DNA of 64,000 nucleotides from an uncultured Roseateles sp. (GTDB taxonomy: Bacteria > Pseudomonadota > Gammaproteobacteria > Burkholderiales > Burkholderiaceae_C): the NCBI RefSeq assembly GCF_963422335.1, contig NZ_OY729424.1, positions 1,488,001-1,552,000 of the forward strand, in the 5' to 3' direction. A model generated the notes under the pieces. The model had not been told where the DNA came from, searched no databases, and was given only the letters and a program-made list of their open reading frames with translations. How positions within the stretch are numbered: position 1 is the stretch's first letter; every line of letters starts with the position of its first letter. Shown here in pieces: positions 37,619 through 46,275 of the stretch. The translations under genes were made by a program, and so were the position numbers.

Positions 37619-38140
37619 ATGACCGACACCTACGACGCCCGCACGATACGCATGCACTGGCTGACCGCCGCCCTGGTCGTCGGCCTGTGGACCCTGGGAC
37701 AGTGCATCGACTTCTTCCCCAAAGGCCTGCCGCGCATCACCGCGCGCAGCCTGCACATCAGCTTTGGCGTTGCGCTGGCCCTGTTGCTGGTGGCCCGGCT
37801 GGTCTGGCGGGTGCGCCAGGGCGTGAAGCTGGCGCCGGCACCCGGTCTGGCGGGGCGTCTGGCGGTGGTCATGCACTACCTGCTCTATCTGCTGCTGGCC
37901 GCCGTGGTGGTGATAGGCATCGCCTGCGTCTGGATCCGCGGCGACAACCTGTTCAATCTGTTCACCGTGCCGGCCTTTGACCCCAGCAACGAGGACTTGC
38001 GCGAGGAGGCGGTGGACCTGCATGGCTTGATGGCCAATCTGCTGCTGTTCGCCGCCGGCCTGCATGCGGCCGCGGCCGTCTGGCACCACCTCGTCATCAA
38101 GGATGGCGTGCTGCGGCGCATGTGGCCGCGCTTGAAGTAG
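37619..38140 (+). CDS. Cytochrome b561 family protein
   Basis: A 173-residue inner-membrane protein with four hydrophobic helices and the haem-ligand His pattern of bacterial b561 proteins: His13 in TIRMHWLTA, His in ARSLHISFGV, and the C-terminal HGLMANLLLFAAGLHAAAAVWHH. It ends with KDGVLRRMWP, a usual family tail. It is expected to carry electrons between quinone and other carriers. It starts 38 bp after the pseudouridine synthase; ATG 37619 is the family start. Confidence 0.9.
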   Translation: MTDTYDARTIRMHWLTAALVVGLWTLGQCIDFFPKGLPRITARSLHISFGVALALLLVARLVWRVRQGVKLAPAPGLAGRLAVVMHYLLYLLLAAVVVIGIACVWIRGDNLFNLFTVPAFDPSNEDLREEAVDLHGLMANLLLFAAGLHAAAAVWHHLVIKDGVLRRMWPRLK

Positions 38141-38237
38141 GGCGTCGTTTGCGCAAGGCGGGGCTTGGCTTCGGGCGAACAGCCCCCAGATGCCCTGGTC
38201 CTAGAATCGATCAACCCCCTCCCGCCCGGCCCCCACC

Positions 38238-39533
38238 ATGGTTCCTCATCTCGTCACCGCACTGAACGGCCCCATCAACGAGCTGGAGGCCCGCGTCCTG
38301 GAGTCCATGCCGGCCACCGAGCGCTGGTTCCGGCTTGAATGGATGGAGCACACGCCGCCGTTCTACACCTCGGTGGATATCCGCAATGCCGGCTTCAAGC
38401 TGGCGCCGGTCGACACCAATCTGTTCCCGGGCGGCTTCAACAACCTGACCCCCGAGATGCTGCCGCTGGCGGTGCAGGCGGCGATGGCGGCGATCGAGAA
38501 GATCTGCCCCGAGGCCAAGAACCTGCTGCTGATCCCCGAGAACCACACGCGCAACAGCTTCTATCTGACGAATGTGCGGCGGCTGATACAGATCTTCACC
38601 CAGGCCGGCCTGAATGTACGGCTGGGCTCGCTGGACGACAGCATCAAGGGGCCGACCGCCATCCAGCTGCCCGATGGCAGCGAGCTGACGGTGGAGCCGC
38701 TGGTGCGTACCCGCGGACGCCTGGGCCTGAAGGACTTCGACCCCTGCACCATCCTGCTCAACAACGACCTGTCCACCGGCCTGCCCCAGGTGCTGGAGGG
38801 TCTGCACGAGCAATACCTGCTGCCTCCGCTGCATGCCGGCTGGGCGGTGCGGCGCAAGTCGGTGCATTTCCGTGCCTATGAGGAGGTGGCGAAGAAGTTC
38901 GCCAAGCTGCTGGGCATGGACCCCTGGCTGATCAACCCGATGTTCTCGACCACGACGGACCTGAACTTTGCCGAGGGCACCGGCCTGGACGCACTGCAGA
39001 CGCAGGCCGACGCACTGCTGTCCAAGGTGCGGCGCAAGTACAAGGAATACGGCATCCAGGAAAAGCCCTTCATCGTCATCAAACCCGACTCCGGCACCGA
39101 GGGCTTCGGCCTGATGACGGTGCGCGACGCCAAGGAGCTGGCCGACCTGAACCTGAAGGCCCGCGCCAAGCTGGGTGCCAGCGGCCGCGGGCTGGAGGTC
39201 AGCTCGGTGATACTGCAGGAGGGCGTGCCGACCTACGAGCGCGTCAATGAGGCGGTGGCCGAGCCGGTGGTCTACATGATCGACCGCTATGTCGTGGGTG
39301 GCTTTTACCGTGTGCATGCCGAGCGCGGCCGCGACGAGAACCTCAACACCCCGGGGTCCAGCTATGTGCCGCTGGCCTTTGCCGAATCCGGCCAGTTGCC
39401 GCGCCTGGGCGAAAAACCCGGCGCCAGCGCACCGAACCGCTTCTATATGTACGGCGTGATCGCCCGGCTGGCGATGCTGGCGGCGAGTTATGAGCTGGAG
39501 ACGACGGATCCGGACGCAGAGCAATACGATTGA
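38238..39533 (+). CDS. gshA: Glutamate-cysteine ligase, proteobacterial type
   Basis: A 431-residue enzyme of the class found in beta- and some other proteobacteria, unrelated in length to the E. coli type. Segments such as WMEHTPPFYTSVDIRNAGFK, LFPGGFNNL, IPENHTRNSFY and VIKPDSGTEGFGLMTV are highly characteristic. It makes gamma-glutamylcysteine, the first step to glutathione. gshB lies 5 kb downstream and the glutathione-dependent formaldehyde genes 9 kb downstream in the same window. Confidence 0.95.
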   Translation: MVPHLVTALNGPINELEARVLESMPATERWFRLEWMEHTPPFYTSVDIRNAGFKLAPVDTNLFPGGFNNLTPEMLPLAVQAAMAAIEKICPEAKNLLLIPENHTRNSFYLTNVRRLIQIFTQAGLNVRLGSLDDSIKGPTAIQLPDGSELTVEPLVRTRGRLGLKDFDPCTILLNNDLSTGLPQVLEGLHEQYLLPPLHAGWAVRRKSVHFRAYEEVAKKFAKLLGMDPWLINPMFSTTTDLNFAEGTGLDALQTQADALLSKVRRKYKEYGIQEKPFIVIKPDSGTEGFGLMTVRDAKELADLNLKARAKLGASGRGLEVSSVILQEGVPTYERVNEAVAEPVVYMIDRYVVGGFYRVHAERGRDENLNTPGSSYVPLAFAESGQLPRLGEKPGASAPNRFYMYGVIARLAMLAASYELETTDPDAEQYD

Positions 39534-39545
39534 TTGGGACTGGCG

Positions 39546-39568
39546 GCGATGTTGCACTGCAACATCGC
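39546..39568. repeat. 23-bp near-perfect palindrome after gshA
   Basis: GCGATGTTGCA-C-TGCAACATCGC, 11-bp arms around a single base, 13 bp after the gshA stop and 90 bp before kup. As RNA it would fold into a 9-bp stem with a 5-nt loop, but without a T-run. An operator for kup or an mRNA 3'-end structure are both possible. Confidence 0.8.
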
Positions 39569-39658
39569 ACCCGACAACAGTTGTGATACCGCTGGCGCCA
39601 AGCGCACAATAGCCGCTTTTCAGCCGCCGGCCATGCCCCCCGTCATGGCCCCGTATTT

Positions 39659-41545
39659 GTGAGTTCCTCTTCGCACGACAGCCGCTCGCCCTCCGTCATG
39701 GCGGCATTGACCCTGGGGGCGCTGGGCGTCGTCTATGGCGACATCGGTACCAGCCCGCTGTATGCGCTCAAGGAAGTCTTCCACGGCGGCCATGTCAGCC
39801 CGACGCAGGACAACATCCTCGGTGTGCTGTCGCTGATCTTCTGGACGATGACCATCATCGTCTCGATCAAGTATGTGTTGCTGATACTGCGCGCCGACAA
39901 CAACGGCGAGGGCGGCCTGATCGCCATGCTGGCCCTGGCCACCAACGCGGTCAACCACAAGCCGCAGCTGCGCCGCACGCTGATGATGGTGGGACTGTTC
40001 GGCACTGCCATCTTCTACGGTGATGGCGTGATCACCCCGGCAATGACGGTGCTGGGGGCGGTCGAGGGCATTGACGTCTACGCGCCGCAGTTCCATGACT
40101 TGATACTGCCGCTGACCCTGGTCGTGCTGACCGGCCTGTTCGCCGTGCAACGCTTCGGCACCGGCGGCATCGGCAAGGCCTTCGGGCCGGTGATGCTGGT
40201 CTGGTTCGGCGCGCTGACGGTGCTGGGCGTGCCGCATATCCTGGACAACCCCCATGTGCTGGTGGCCGTCAATCCGGCTTATGCGGCCGCGTTCTGCCTG
40301 CAGCACAAATGGGTGGCTTTTGTCGCCCTGGGCGCTGTGGTGCTGGTGGTGACCGGCGGCGAGGCGCTGTATGCCGATCTGGGGCACTTCGGCAAGAAAC
40401 CAATACGCATCGCCTGGTATGGCGTCGTCATGCCGGCCCTGGTCGTCAACTACTTCGGGCAGGGGGCGATGTTGCTGGACCACCCCGAGGCGGTGTCCAA
40501 CCCTTTCTTCAATATGGCGCCGAGCTGGGCCGAAATCCCGCTGTTCGTGCTCGCCACCCTGGCCGCCATCGTCGCTTCGCAGGCGCTGATCACGGCCGCG
40601 TTCTCGGTCACCAAGCAGGCCATACAGCTGGGCATCTTGCCGCGCATGGCGGTGCGCCACACCTCGGAGCGCGACACCGGCCAGATCTATGTGCCCTTCG
40701 TCAACTGGGGTCTGTATGTGTTCATCGTGCTGGCGGTGGTGCTGTTCGGCTCCAGCAGCAAGCTGGCCGGCGCCTACGGCATCGCGGTGACGGTGGACAT
40801 GACCATCACCACGGTGATGACCTTCTTCGTCGTCCGCCACGGCTGGAAGTACCCGCTGCCGCTGTGCATCCTGGCCACCGGTTTCTTCTTCATCATCGAC
40901 GTCACCTTCCTGGGCTCGAATGCGCTGAAGCTGTTCGCCGGCGGCTGGTTCCCGCTGGTCATAGGCATAGGCATGTTCACCCTGATGCTGACCTGGAAAC
41001 AGGGCCGGCGCCTGATGCGCGAGAGCCTGCAGCACGACGCGATCGACCTGAAGGGCTTTCTCGAGGCGGTGTTCATCAGCCCGCCAACGCGCGTCAGCGG
41101 CACGGCCGTGTTCCTCACCGCCGATCAGGGGCTGACCCCCAATGCTCTGCTGCACAACCTCAAGCACAACAAGGTGCTGCACGATCAGAACCTGTTCGTC
41201 AACGTCAAGCACCACGAGGTGCCCTGGGTGCCGGTGGCCGAGCGCATCGAGGTCGAGGCCCTGGGCCAGGAATGCTGGCAGGTGATGCTGCACTTCGGCT
41301 TCAAGGACGAGCCCGACGTGCCCCAGGCACTGAAGCTGCTAGAGAAGCGCGGCGTGCTGCTGGAAGACATGGAGACCAGCTACTTCCTGTCGCGCGACAT
41401 TGTCATCCCGACCATGGGCAGCGGCATGGCGATGTGGCGCGAGCAGTTGTTCGCCAGCATGCACCGCAATGCCTCAGGCGTCGCCGACTTCCTGAACCTG
41501 CCGACGAATCGGATTGTGGAGCTGGGGTCGAAGGTCGAAATCTAA
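39659..41545 (+). CDS. kup: Potassium uptake protein Kup
   Basis: A 628-residue K+/H+ symporter with the family opening VVYGDIGTSPLYALKEVF, twelve hydrophobic segments (for example FYGDGVITPAMTVLGAVEG, YGIAVTVDMTITTVMTFFV) and a cytoplasmic C-terminal domain of about 150 residues ending IVELGSKVEI. It starts with GTG at 39659; ATG at 39698 would remove the non-conserved first 13 residues and is the alternative. Confidence 0.96.
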   Translation: MSSSSHDSRSPSVMAALTLGALGVVYGDIGTSPLYALKEVFHGGHVSPTQDNILGVLSLIFWTMTIIVSIKYVLLILRADNNGEGGLIAMLALATNAVNHKPQLRRTLMMVGLFGTAIFYGDGVITPAMTVLGAVEGIDVYAPQFHDLILPLTLVVLTGLFAVQRFGTGGIGKAFGPVMLVWFGALTVLGVPHILDNPHVLVAVNPAYAAAFCLQHKWVAFVALGAVVLVVTGGEALYADLGHFGKKPIRIAWYGVVMPALVVNYFGQGAMLLDHPEAVSNPFFNMAPSWAEIPLFVLATLAAIVASQALITAAFSVTKQAIQLGILPRMAVRHTSERDTGQIYVPFVNWGLYVFIVLAVVLFGSSSKLAGAYGIAVTVDMTITTVMTFFVVRHGWKYPLPLCILATGFFFIIDVTFLGSNALKLFAGGWFPLVIGIGMFTLMLTWKQGRRLMRESLQHDAIDLKGFLEAVFISPPTRVSGTAVFLTADQGLTPNALLHNLKHNKVLHDQNLFVNVKHHEVPWVPVAERIEVEALGQECWQVMLHFGFKDEPDVPQALKLLEKRGVLLEDMETSYFLSRDIVIPTMGSGMAMWREQLFASMHRNASGVADFLNLPTNRIVELGSKVEI

Positions 41546-41801
41546 GGCTTTGCGGGACAGACCTTGAGACCCGCACGCAGTGCGGCCGAAAGCTCTGTCC
41601 CCAACTGACTGGGTGTTTGGCCTTCAGACAAACCCCACCTCAGTAAAAACCCGCCCCGCAAATCAGTGGTGGGACTATCCCCCGCCCGTAAGTGACAAAT
41701 TTCACACTTCGCGCACAATGAGTCCTCAATATTTGCGCGTCCGTCGGGTCAGTGGGGCGCGGCTTTGACAGCGACGCTACCCAACCTCAAGGGATTCCAA
41801 A

Positions 41802-42410
41802 ATGACATTGTTCAAGAAGACAGCGCTAGCGATGGCCATGGTCGCCAGCTGCGCCGCCGGCTCCGCCTCGGCCACCGTGATCAGCTTCGACAGCCTGGCC
41901 GGTGCACAGGGCAGCAGCTTCTCCAGCTATATCGAATCCGGCTTCACGGTCGAGTCGCTGCTGGGCAAGTGGCTGGTGGCCAAGAACTTCGGCGCACCGG
42001 TGCCCGACATCTTCTCCGGCAAGAGCTGGGGCACGGCCTCGGCCGCGATTGAAGTGACCGGTGGCATGTTCACCTTCGCTTCGGTGGACCTGTCGTCCAG
42101 CCTGGGCAGCGCCAACTACACCATCGAGGGCCTGAAGGGTGGCGTGTCGCAGTTCTCGTTCAGCGGGGTGCGCAGCTGCGGTGGCTGCGGGGGCCTGTTC
42201 GCCACCGTCAGCAACAGCTTCTCCTCGCTCGTCATCGACAGCCTGAAAATCTCCATCACCGGTGCGGGCACGTCCTACAACGTCGACAATATCAACGTCA
42301 GCGCCATCGCGCCGGTGCAGCCACCGATCCCGGAGCCGGCCACCTACGGCCTGATGCTGGCCGGTTTGCTGGGCGTGGCCACGATTGCCCGCCGCCGCGC
42401 TCAACCCTGA
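41802..42410 (+). CDS. PEP-CTERM exosortase substrate
   Basis: A 202-residue secreted protein with signal peptide (LAMAMVASCAAGSASA) and a C-terminal sorting signal: Pro-Glu-Pro in PIPEPATYG, then a hydrophobic helix LMLAGLLGVATIA and a basic end RRRAQP. Such proteins are cut by exosortase and placed at the surface or in the exopolysaccharide matrix. The body is strand-rich, with a Cys-x-x-Cys pair in SCGGCGG. It is a single gene with a terminator. Confidence 0.93.
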   Translation: MTLFKKTALAMAMVASCAAGSASATVISFDSLAGAQGSSFSSYIESGFTVESLLGKWLVAKNFGAPVPDIFSGKSWGTASAAIEVTGGMFTFASVDLSSSLGSANYTIEGLKGGVSQFSFSGVRSCGGCGGLFATVSNSFSSLVIDSLKISITGAGTSYNVDNINVSAIAPVQPPIPEPATYGLMLAGLLGVATIARRRAQP

Positions 42411-42429
42411 AGCGCGCAGCCAACACAGC

Positions 42430-42457
42430 AAAGAGGCCTGCGGGCCTCTTTTTTTTG
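42430..42457 (+). terminator. Intrinsic terminator after the PEP-CTERM gene
   Basis: A 9-bp stem AAAGAGGCC / GGCCTCTTT with a short loop and an 8-T run. Confidence 0.92.
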
Positions 42458-42464
42458 GCCGTGG

Positions 42465-43232
42465 TCAGCCCAGCACCGTGACGGCGCCGCCGTGGGCGGT
42501 GACGCGAACGACCGCACCGGGACCCAGCGCCTGCCAATCGCCACAACCATCTTCCAAGGGCTCCGAGGCGACGATGGTGCCCTCGCGGTGCTGGCGCACA
42601 TAGAGCGTGGGCGGCTTGTCATCACTGGAGAAGCGGAAGGCGTGCACCGAGTCGCCGTCTGAAAGCGCCGCGGCGAAGCGCAGCGGGGCATCGATGCCGT
42701 CGCGCCGCATCAGCTCAAGGGTGTCGTCCAGCACGCCCTGCACCGCCTCGGGCGCGGGCATGCCACCGTCCATGCGCTGCAGGGCCAGCAGGAACAGCAG
42801 CTCGGAGTCGGTGGCGCCGCGCCGGGCCGCATACATCTCGTCATTGAGCTGGGCCTCCAGCATCCGCCGCACCTGGGCATAGCCGCCGATCTGGCCGTTG
42901 TGCATGAACATATGGCGGCCGTGGCGGAAGGGGTGGCAGTTCTGCCTGGCGATCGAGGTGCCGGTGGCGGCCCGCACATGGGCGAAGAACAGGCCGGAGC
43001 GCACGCTGGAGCACAGGGCCAGCAGGTTCTCGTCCGACCAGGCCGGCATGACCTCGCGGTAGATGCCCGGCTCGCTGCGCTCGCCGTACCAGCCGACGCC
43101 GAAGCCATCGCCATTGGTCACCGTCTTGGCCTGGTCGGCGCGCAGCGACTGGCGCACCAGCGAGTGCTGCGGCGCACAAACCAGCTCGTCGAGAAAGATC
43201 GGCTGACCGAGGTAGGCGACAAATCGGCACAT
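42465..43232 (-). CDS. Class II glutamine amidotransferase
   Basis: A 255-residue N-terminal-nucleophile amidohydrolase: Cys2 after the initiator Met (MCRFVAYLGQPIFL), GDGFGVGWYG, FFAHVRAATGT, FMHNGQIGG, as in EgtC/YafJ-type proteins. The family hydrolyses gamma-glutamyl amide bonds. Ergothioneine genes are not next to it, so EgtC is not claimed. It is convergent with the PEP-CTERM gene and divergent from the BenE gene, with a 36-bp spacer. Confidence 0.92.
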   Translation of the reverse strand: MCRFVAYLGQPIFLDELVCAPQHSLVRQSLRADQAKTVTNGDGFGVGWYGERSEPGIYREVMPAWSDENLLALCSSVRSGLFFAHVRAATGTSIARQNCHPFRHGRHMFMHNGQIGGYAQVRRMLEAQLNDEMYAARRGATDSELLFLLALQRMDGGMPAPEAVQGVLDDTLELMRRDGIDAPLRFAAALSDGDSVHAFRFSSDDKPPTLYVRQHREGTIVASEPLEDGCGDWQALGPGAVVRVTAHGGAVTVLG

Positions 43233-43268
43233 GGGCGGGTCCTTTCCAGCCTGGGTATGCTCCAGCCT

Positions 43269-44438
43269 ATGCGAAATTGGCTCAAAGACCTGTCTCTTTC
43301 ATCGGCGGTTGCCGGATTTGTGGCGGTATTGGTGGGTTTCACCAGCTCGGTGGCGATTGTTTTCCAGGCCGCCCAGGCGCTAGGGGCGACACCCGCACAA
43401 ACCACCTCCTGGATGTGGGCCCTGGGCCTGGGCATGGGGCTGACCAGCCTGGGCCTGTCGCTGTGGTACCGGCAACCGGTGCTGACCGCCTGGTCCACGC
43501 CCGGCGCGGCCCTGCTGGCCGGCACCGCCGGCGTGAGCATGCCCGAGGCGATAGGCGCCTTTCTGATCTGCGCGCTCTTGATCACGATCGCTGGCGCGAC
43601 CCGGGCCTTCGAGCGGGTGATGGACCGCATCCCGCTGGCCGTGGCCTCGGCCCTGCTGGCCGGCGTGCTGGCCAAGTTCGGGCTCGACGCCGTGCTCAGC
43701 ACCAGGAGTGCGCCGCTGCTGGTGCTGCCCATGGCCCTGGCCTATCTGGCCGGCCGGCGCTGGTGGCCCCGTTATGCCGTGCCCACGGTGCTGGTGGTGG
43801 GTGTCATTGCCGCGGCGCTGCAGGGCCGGCTGCAGATGTCGGCCGTGACCTGGGCCTGGGCCATGCCGGTGTGGACGACGCCGACCTTCAGTGTGTCGGC
43901 GCTGATAGGCGTGGCCCTGCCGCTGTTCCTGGTCACCATGGCCTCGCAGAACCTGCCAGGAGTCGCCGCGCAGCGCGCCTCGGGCTACCAGACACCGGTC
44001 TCGCCGACGATCACCGTCACCGGCCTGGCCTCGCTGGCCCTGGCGCCGTTCGGTGGCTATGCGCTGAACCTGGCCGCCATCACGGCCGCCATCTGCATGG
44101 GCCGCGAGGCCCACGAAGACCCGGCCAAGCGCTACACCGCCTCGGTGATGGCCGGCCTGTTCTATATCGCCCTGGGCCTGGCCGGCGGCGCCGTGGTCGG
44201 CCTGCTGGCCGCCTTTCCGCGCGAGCTGGTGGCCGCGGTGGCAGGTCTTGCGCTCCTGGGCACCATCGCCGGCGGCCTGGCCACGGCGCTGAAGGTCGAG
44301 GCGCACCGCGATGCCGCCATCCTGACTTTTCTGGTCACCCTGTCGGGCCTGTCGCTGGCCGGCATTGGTTCGGCCTTCTGGGGCGTTGTCGCCGGCAGCC
44401 TGGCGCTGCTGGTGCAACACTACCGCTCACGCATCTGA
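43269..44438 (+). CDS. benE: BenE-family benzoate/H+ symporter-like protein
   Basis: A 389-residue inner-membrane protein with about 12 helices. Segments SSAVAGFVAVLVGFTSSVAIVFQAA near the start and LPLFLVTMASQNLPGVAAQR with PFGGYALNLAAITAAICMG near the middle are characteristic of BenE. No aromatic-degradation genes adjoin it, so the substrate is uncertain. ATG 43269 is chosen; the frame is open further left but antisense to the amidotransferase gene. It is followed 19 bp later by gshB. Confidence 0.9.
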   Translation: MRNWLKDLSLSSAVAGFVAVLVGFTSSVAIVFQAAQALGATPAQTTSWMWALGLGMGLTSLGLSLWYRQPVLTAWSTPGAALLAGTAGVSMPEAIGAFLICALLITIAGATRAFERVMDRIPLAVASALLAGVLAKFGLDAVLSTRSAPLLVLPMALAYLAGRRWWPRYAVPTVLVVGVIAAALQGRLQMSAVTWAWAMPVWTTPTFSVSALIGVALPLFLVTMASQNLPGVAAQRASGYQTPVSPTITVTGLASLALAPFGGYALNLAAITAAICMGREAHEDPAKRYTASVMAGLFYIALGLAGGAVVGLLAAFPRELVAAVAGLALLGTIAGGLATALKVEAHRDAAILTFLVTLSGLSLAGIGSAFWGVVAGSLALLVQHYRSRI

Positions 44439-44457
44439 TGAATCACCGAGACAACAC

Positions 44458-45414
44458 ATGAAACTTCTCTTCGTCGCCGATCCGCTGGAGTCCTTCAAGA
44501 CCTACAAGGACACCACCTTCTCGATGATGCGCGAGGCCGCCAAGCGCGGCCATACCCTGCTGGCCACCGAGCCGCGCCAGATGCGCTGGGTCAGCGGTGG
44601 CGCGGTGACCGCCCTGGTGCGCGAGATCCGCCTGACCGGCGATGCGCACGACTGGTTCGAGACCGTCGCCACCTCGGAACTCGCCCTGGCCCAGACCGAT
44701 GCGGTGGTGATGCGCAAGGACCCGCCGTTCGACAGCGAGTTCTTCTACGCCACCCATCTGCTCGAAGTCGCCGAGCGCGAGGGCGCCCGCGTGTTCAACA
44801 AGCCGCGTGCGCTGCGCGACCACCCGGAGAAGCTCGCGATTCTCGAGTTCTCGCAATACATCAGCCCGACCCTGGTGACGCGTGAGGCCGACGCCATCAA
44901 GGCCTTCCACGCCGAGCACCGCGACATCATCCTCAAGCCGCTGGACGGCATGGGCGGCACCGGCATCTTCCGCGTCCGCGACGACGGCCTGAACCTGGGT
45001 GCGATCACCGAAACCCTGAACCGCGAGGGCGCACAGACGGTGATGGTGCAGAAGTACCTGCCGGCGATCAAGGACGGCGACAAGCGGGTGCTGGTCATCG
45101 CCGGCGTGCCCGTGCCCTTCTGCCTGGCGCGCATTCCGCAGGGCACCGAGGTGCGCGGCAATCTGGCCGCCGGCGGCAAGGGCGTGGCCCAGCCGCTGAG
45201 TGACCGCGACCGCGAGATCGCCGAGGCGCTGGGCCCGACGCTTGCTGCGCGCGGCCTGCTACTGGTCGGCCTGGACGTGATCGGCGACTGCCTGACCGAG
45301 GTCAACGTCACCAGCCCGACCTGCTTCCAGGAGATCCACGATCAGACCGGGTTTGACGTACCCAAGATGTTCATCGACGCACTTGAGGCGGCGCTTACTG
45401 CCCCAGCTGCCTGA
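44458..45414 (+). CDS. gshB: Glutathione synthetase
   Basis: A 318-residue ATP-grasp enzyme joining glycine to gamma-glutamylcysteine. Family segments: FVADPLESFKTYKDTTF, VVMRKDPPFDSEFFYATHLL, ILKPLDGMGGTGIFRV (ATP-grasp), RVLVIAGVPVPFCLARIP, GGKGVAQPL and a metal-binding EVNVTSPTCFQEI. The length matches the family. The 3' end overlaps the convergent cyclotransferase gene by 20 bp. Confidence 0.97.
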   Translation: MKLLFVADPLESFKTYKDTTFSMMREAAKRGHTLLATEPRQMRWVSGGAVTALVREIRLTGDAHDWFETVATSELALAQTDAVVMRKDPPFDSEFFYATHLLEVAEREGARVFNKPRALRDHPEKLAILEFSQYISPTLVTREADAIKAFHAEHRDIILKPLDGMGGTGIFRVRDDGLNLGAITETLNREGAQTVMVQKYLPAIKDGDKRVLVIAGVPVPFCLARIPQGTEVRGNLAAGGKGVAQPLSDRDREIAEALGPTLAARGLLLVGLDVIGDCLTEVNVTSPTCFQEIHDQTGFDVPKMFIDALEAALTAPAA

Positions 45415-46216
45415 CCAGCTTGATCTCGAACAGCTTGGGCCAGAGCTTGCCGGTGACGAAGAGGCGGTCGCCGGCGGCGTCGTAGGCAATGCCGTTGAGC
45501 ACGTCGGCGTGGCCGGCGGCGCGTTCGGCGTTGCTCAGCAGGCCGTCGAGCTTGATCCAGCCGGTGACCTGGCCGTTCTTCGGGTCGATGCGGGCAATCA
45601 GATCGGTCTGCCAGACATTGGCAAAGATCTCGCCCTTGACCCATTCCAGCTCGTTCAACTGGGGCACTGGTTTGCCGCCGGCGGTGACGCGGATGCGGCG
45701 CGTTTCCTTCAGGGTCAGCGGGTTCAGGAAGCGCAGCTCCGGCGTGCCATCGCTCATGATCAGCTCGTGCTCGCTGCGCGCCAGGCCCCAGCCCTCGCCG
45801 ACATAGGAAAAACGCTTCTCGAAGGTGAAGCTCTGCAGGTTCAGCTCGAAGCCCAGCTGGGTGGTCCAGGTCACGCCGATCAGGCGGTTGTCCCAATAGG
45901 TGATGCCCTCGCCGAACAGCTCGGGCGGCAGATTCATCTTCTGCAGCACCTCGCCAGTCTCCAGCCTCACCTTGCGCACCGACGAGCGGCCTTCCAGCCC
46001 GGTGCTCTCGTACAGAAAGCCATTCAGGAAGAACAGGCCCTGGGTGAAGGCATCGGGGTCGTGCGGATAGCTGCGCACGACCTTGTAGCTGTAGGTCGGG
46101 ATGGCTGCCGCCACCACGGCGGGCGTGGCCGATGCACCGCACAGCAGCAGCGCGGCCAGGCCGGAAAGCAGCAGTCGCAGGCTCAGGGGAGAGGCCGTCA
46201 GCAGGGTCTTGAACAT
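45395..46216 (-). CDS. Glutaminyl-peptide cyclotransferase (five-blade propeller type)
   Basis: A 273-residue exported protein. A signal peptide (LRLLLSGLAALLLCGASA) precedes a propeller with segments YPHDPDAFTQGLFFLNGFLYESTGLEGRS split over blades, ELFGEGITYW, WGLARSEHELIMSDGTPELRF, QLNELEWVKGEIFANVWQTD and DVLNGIAYD, all of the plant-type glutaminyl cyclase family. It converts N-terminal Gln to pyroglutamate in the periplasm. ATG 46216 is chosen as it starts the signal. It overlaps the end of gshB on the other strand. Confidence 0.92.
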   Translation of the reverse strand: MFKTLLTASPLSLRLLLSGLAALLLCGASATPAVVAAAIPTYSYKVVRSYPHDPDAFTQGLFFLNGFLYESTGLEGRSSVRKVRLETGEVLQKMNLPPELFGEGITYWDNRLIGVTWTTQLGFELNLQSFTFEKRFSYVGEGWGLARSEHELIMSDGTPELRFLNPLTLKETRRIRVTAGGKPVPQLNELEWVKGEIFANVWQTDLIARIDPKNGQVTGWIKLDGLLSNAERAAGHADVLNGIAYDAAGDRLFVTGKLWPKLFEIKLVRQLGQ

Positions 46217-46275
46217 GGTCGCCTTGAAATACGCGTCAGGCCGCAACTCTAATGGCTGACGCGGCGACCGCGTTT

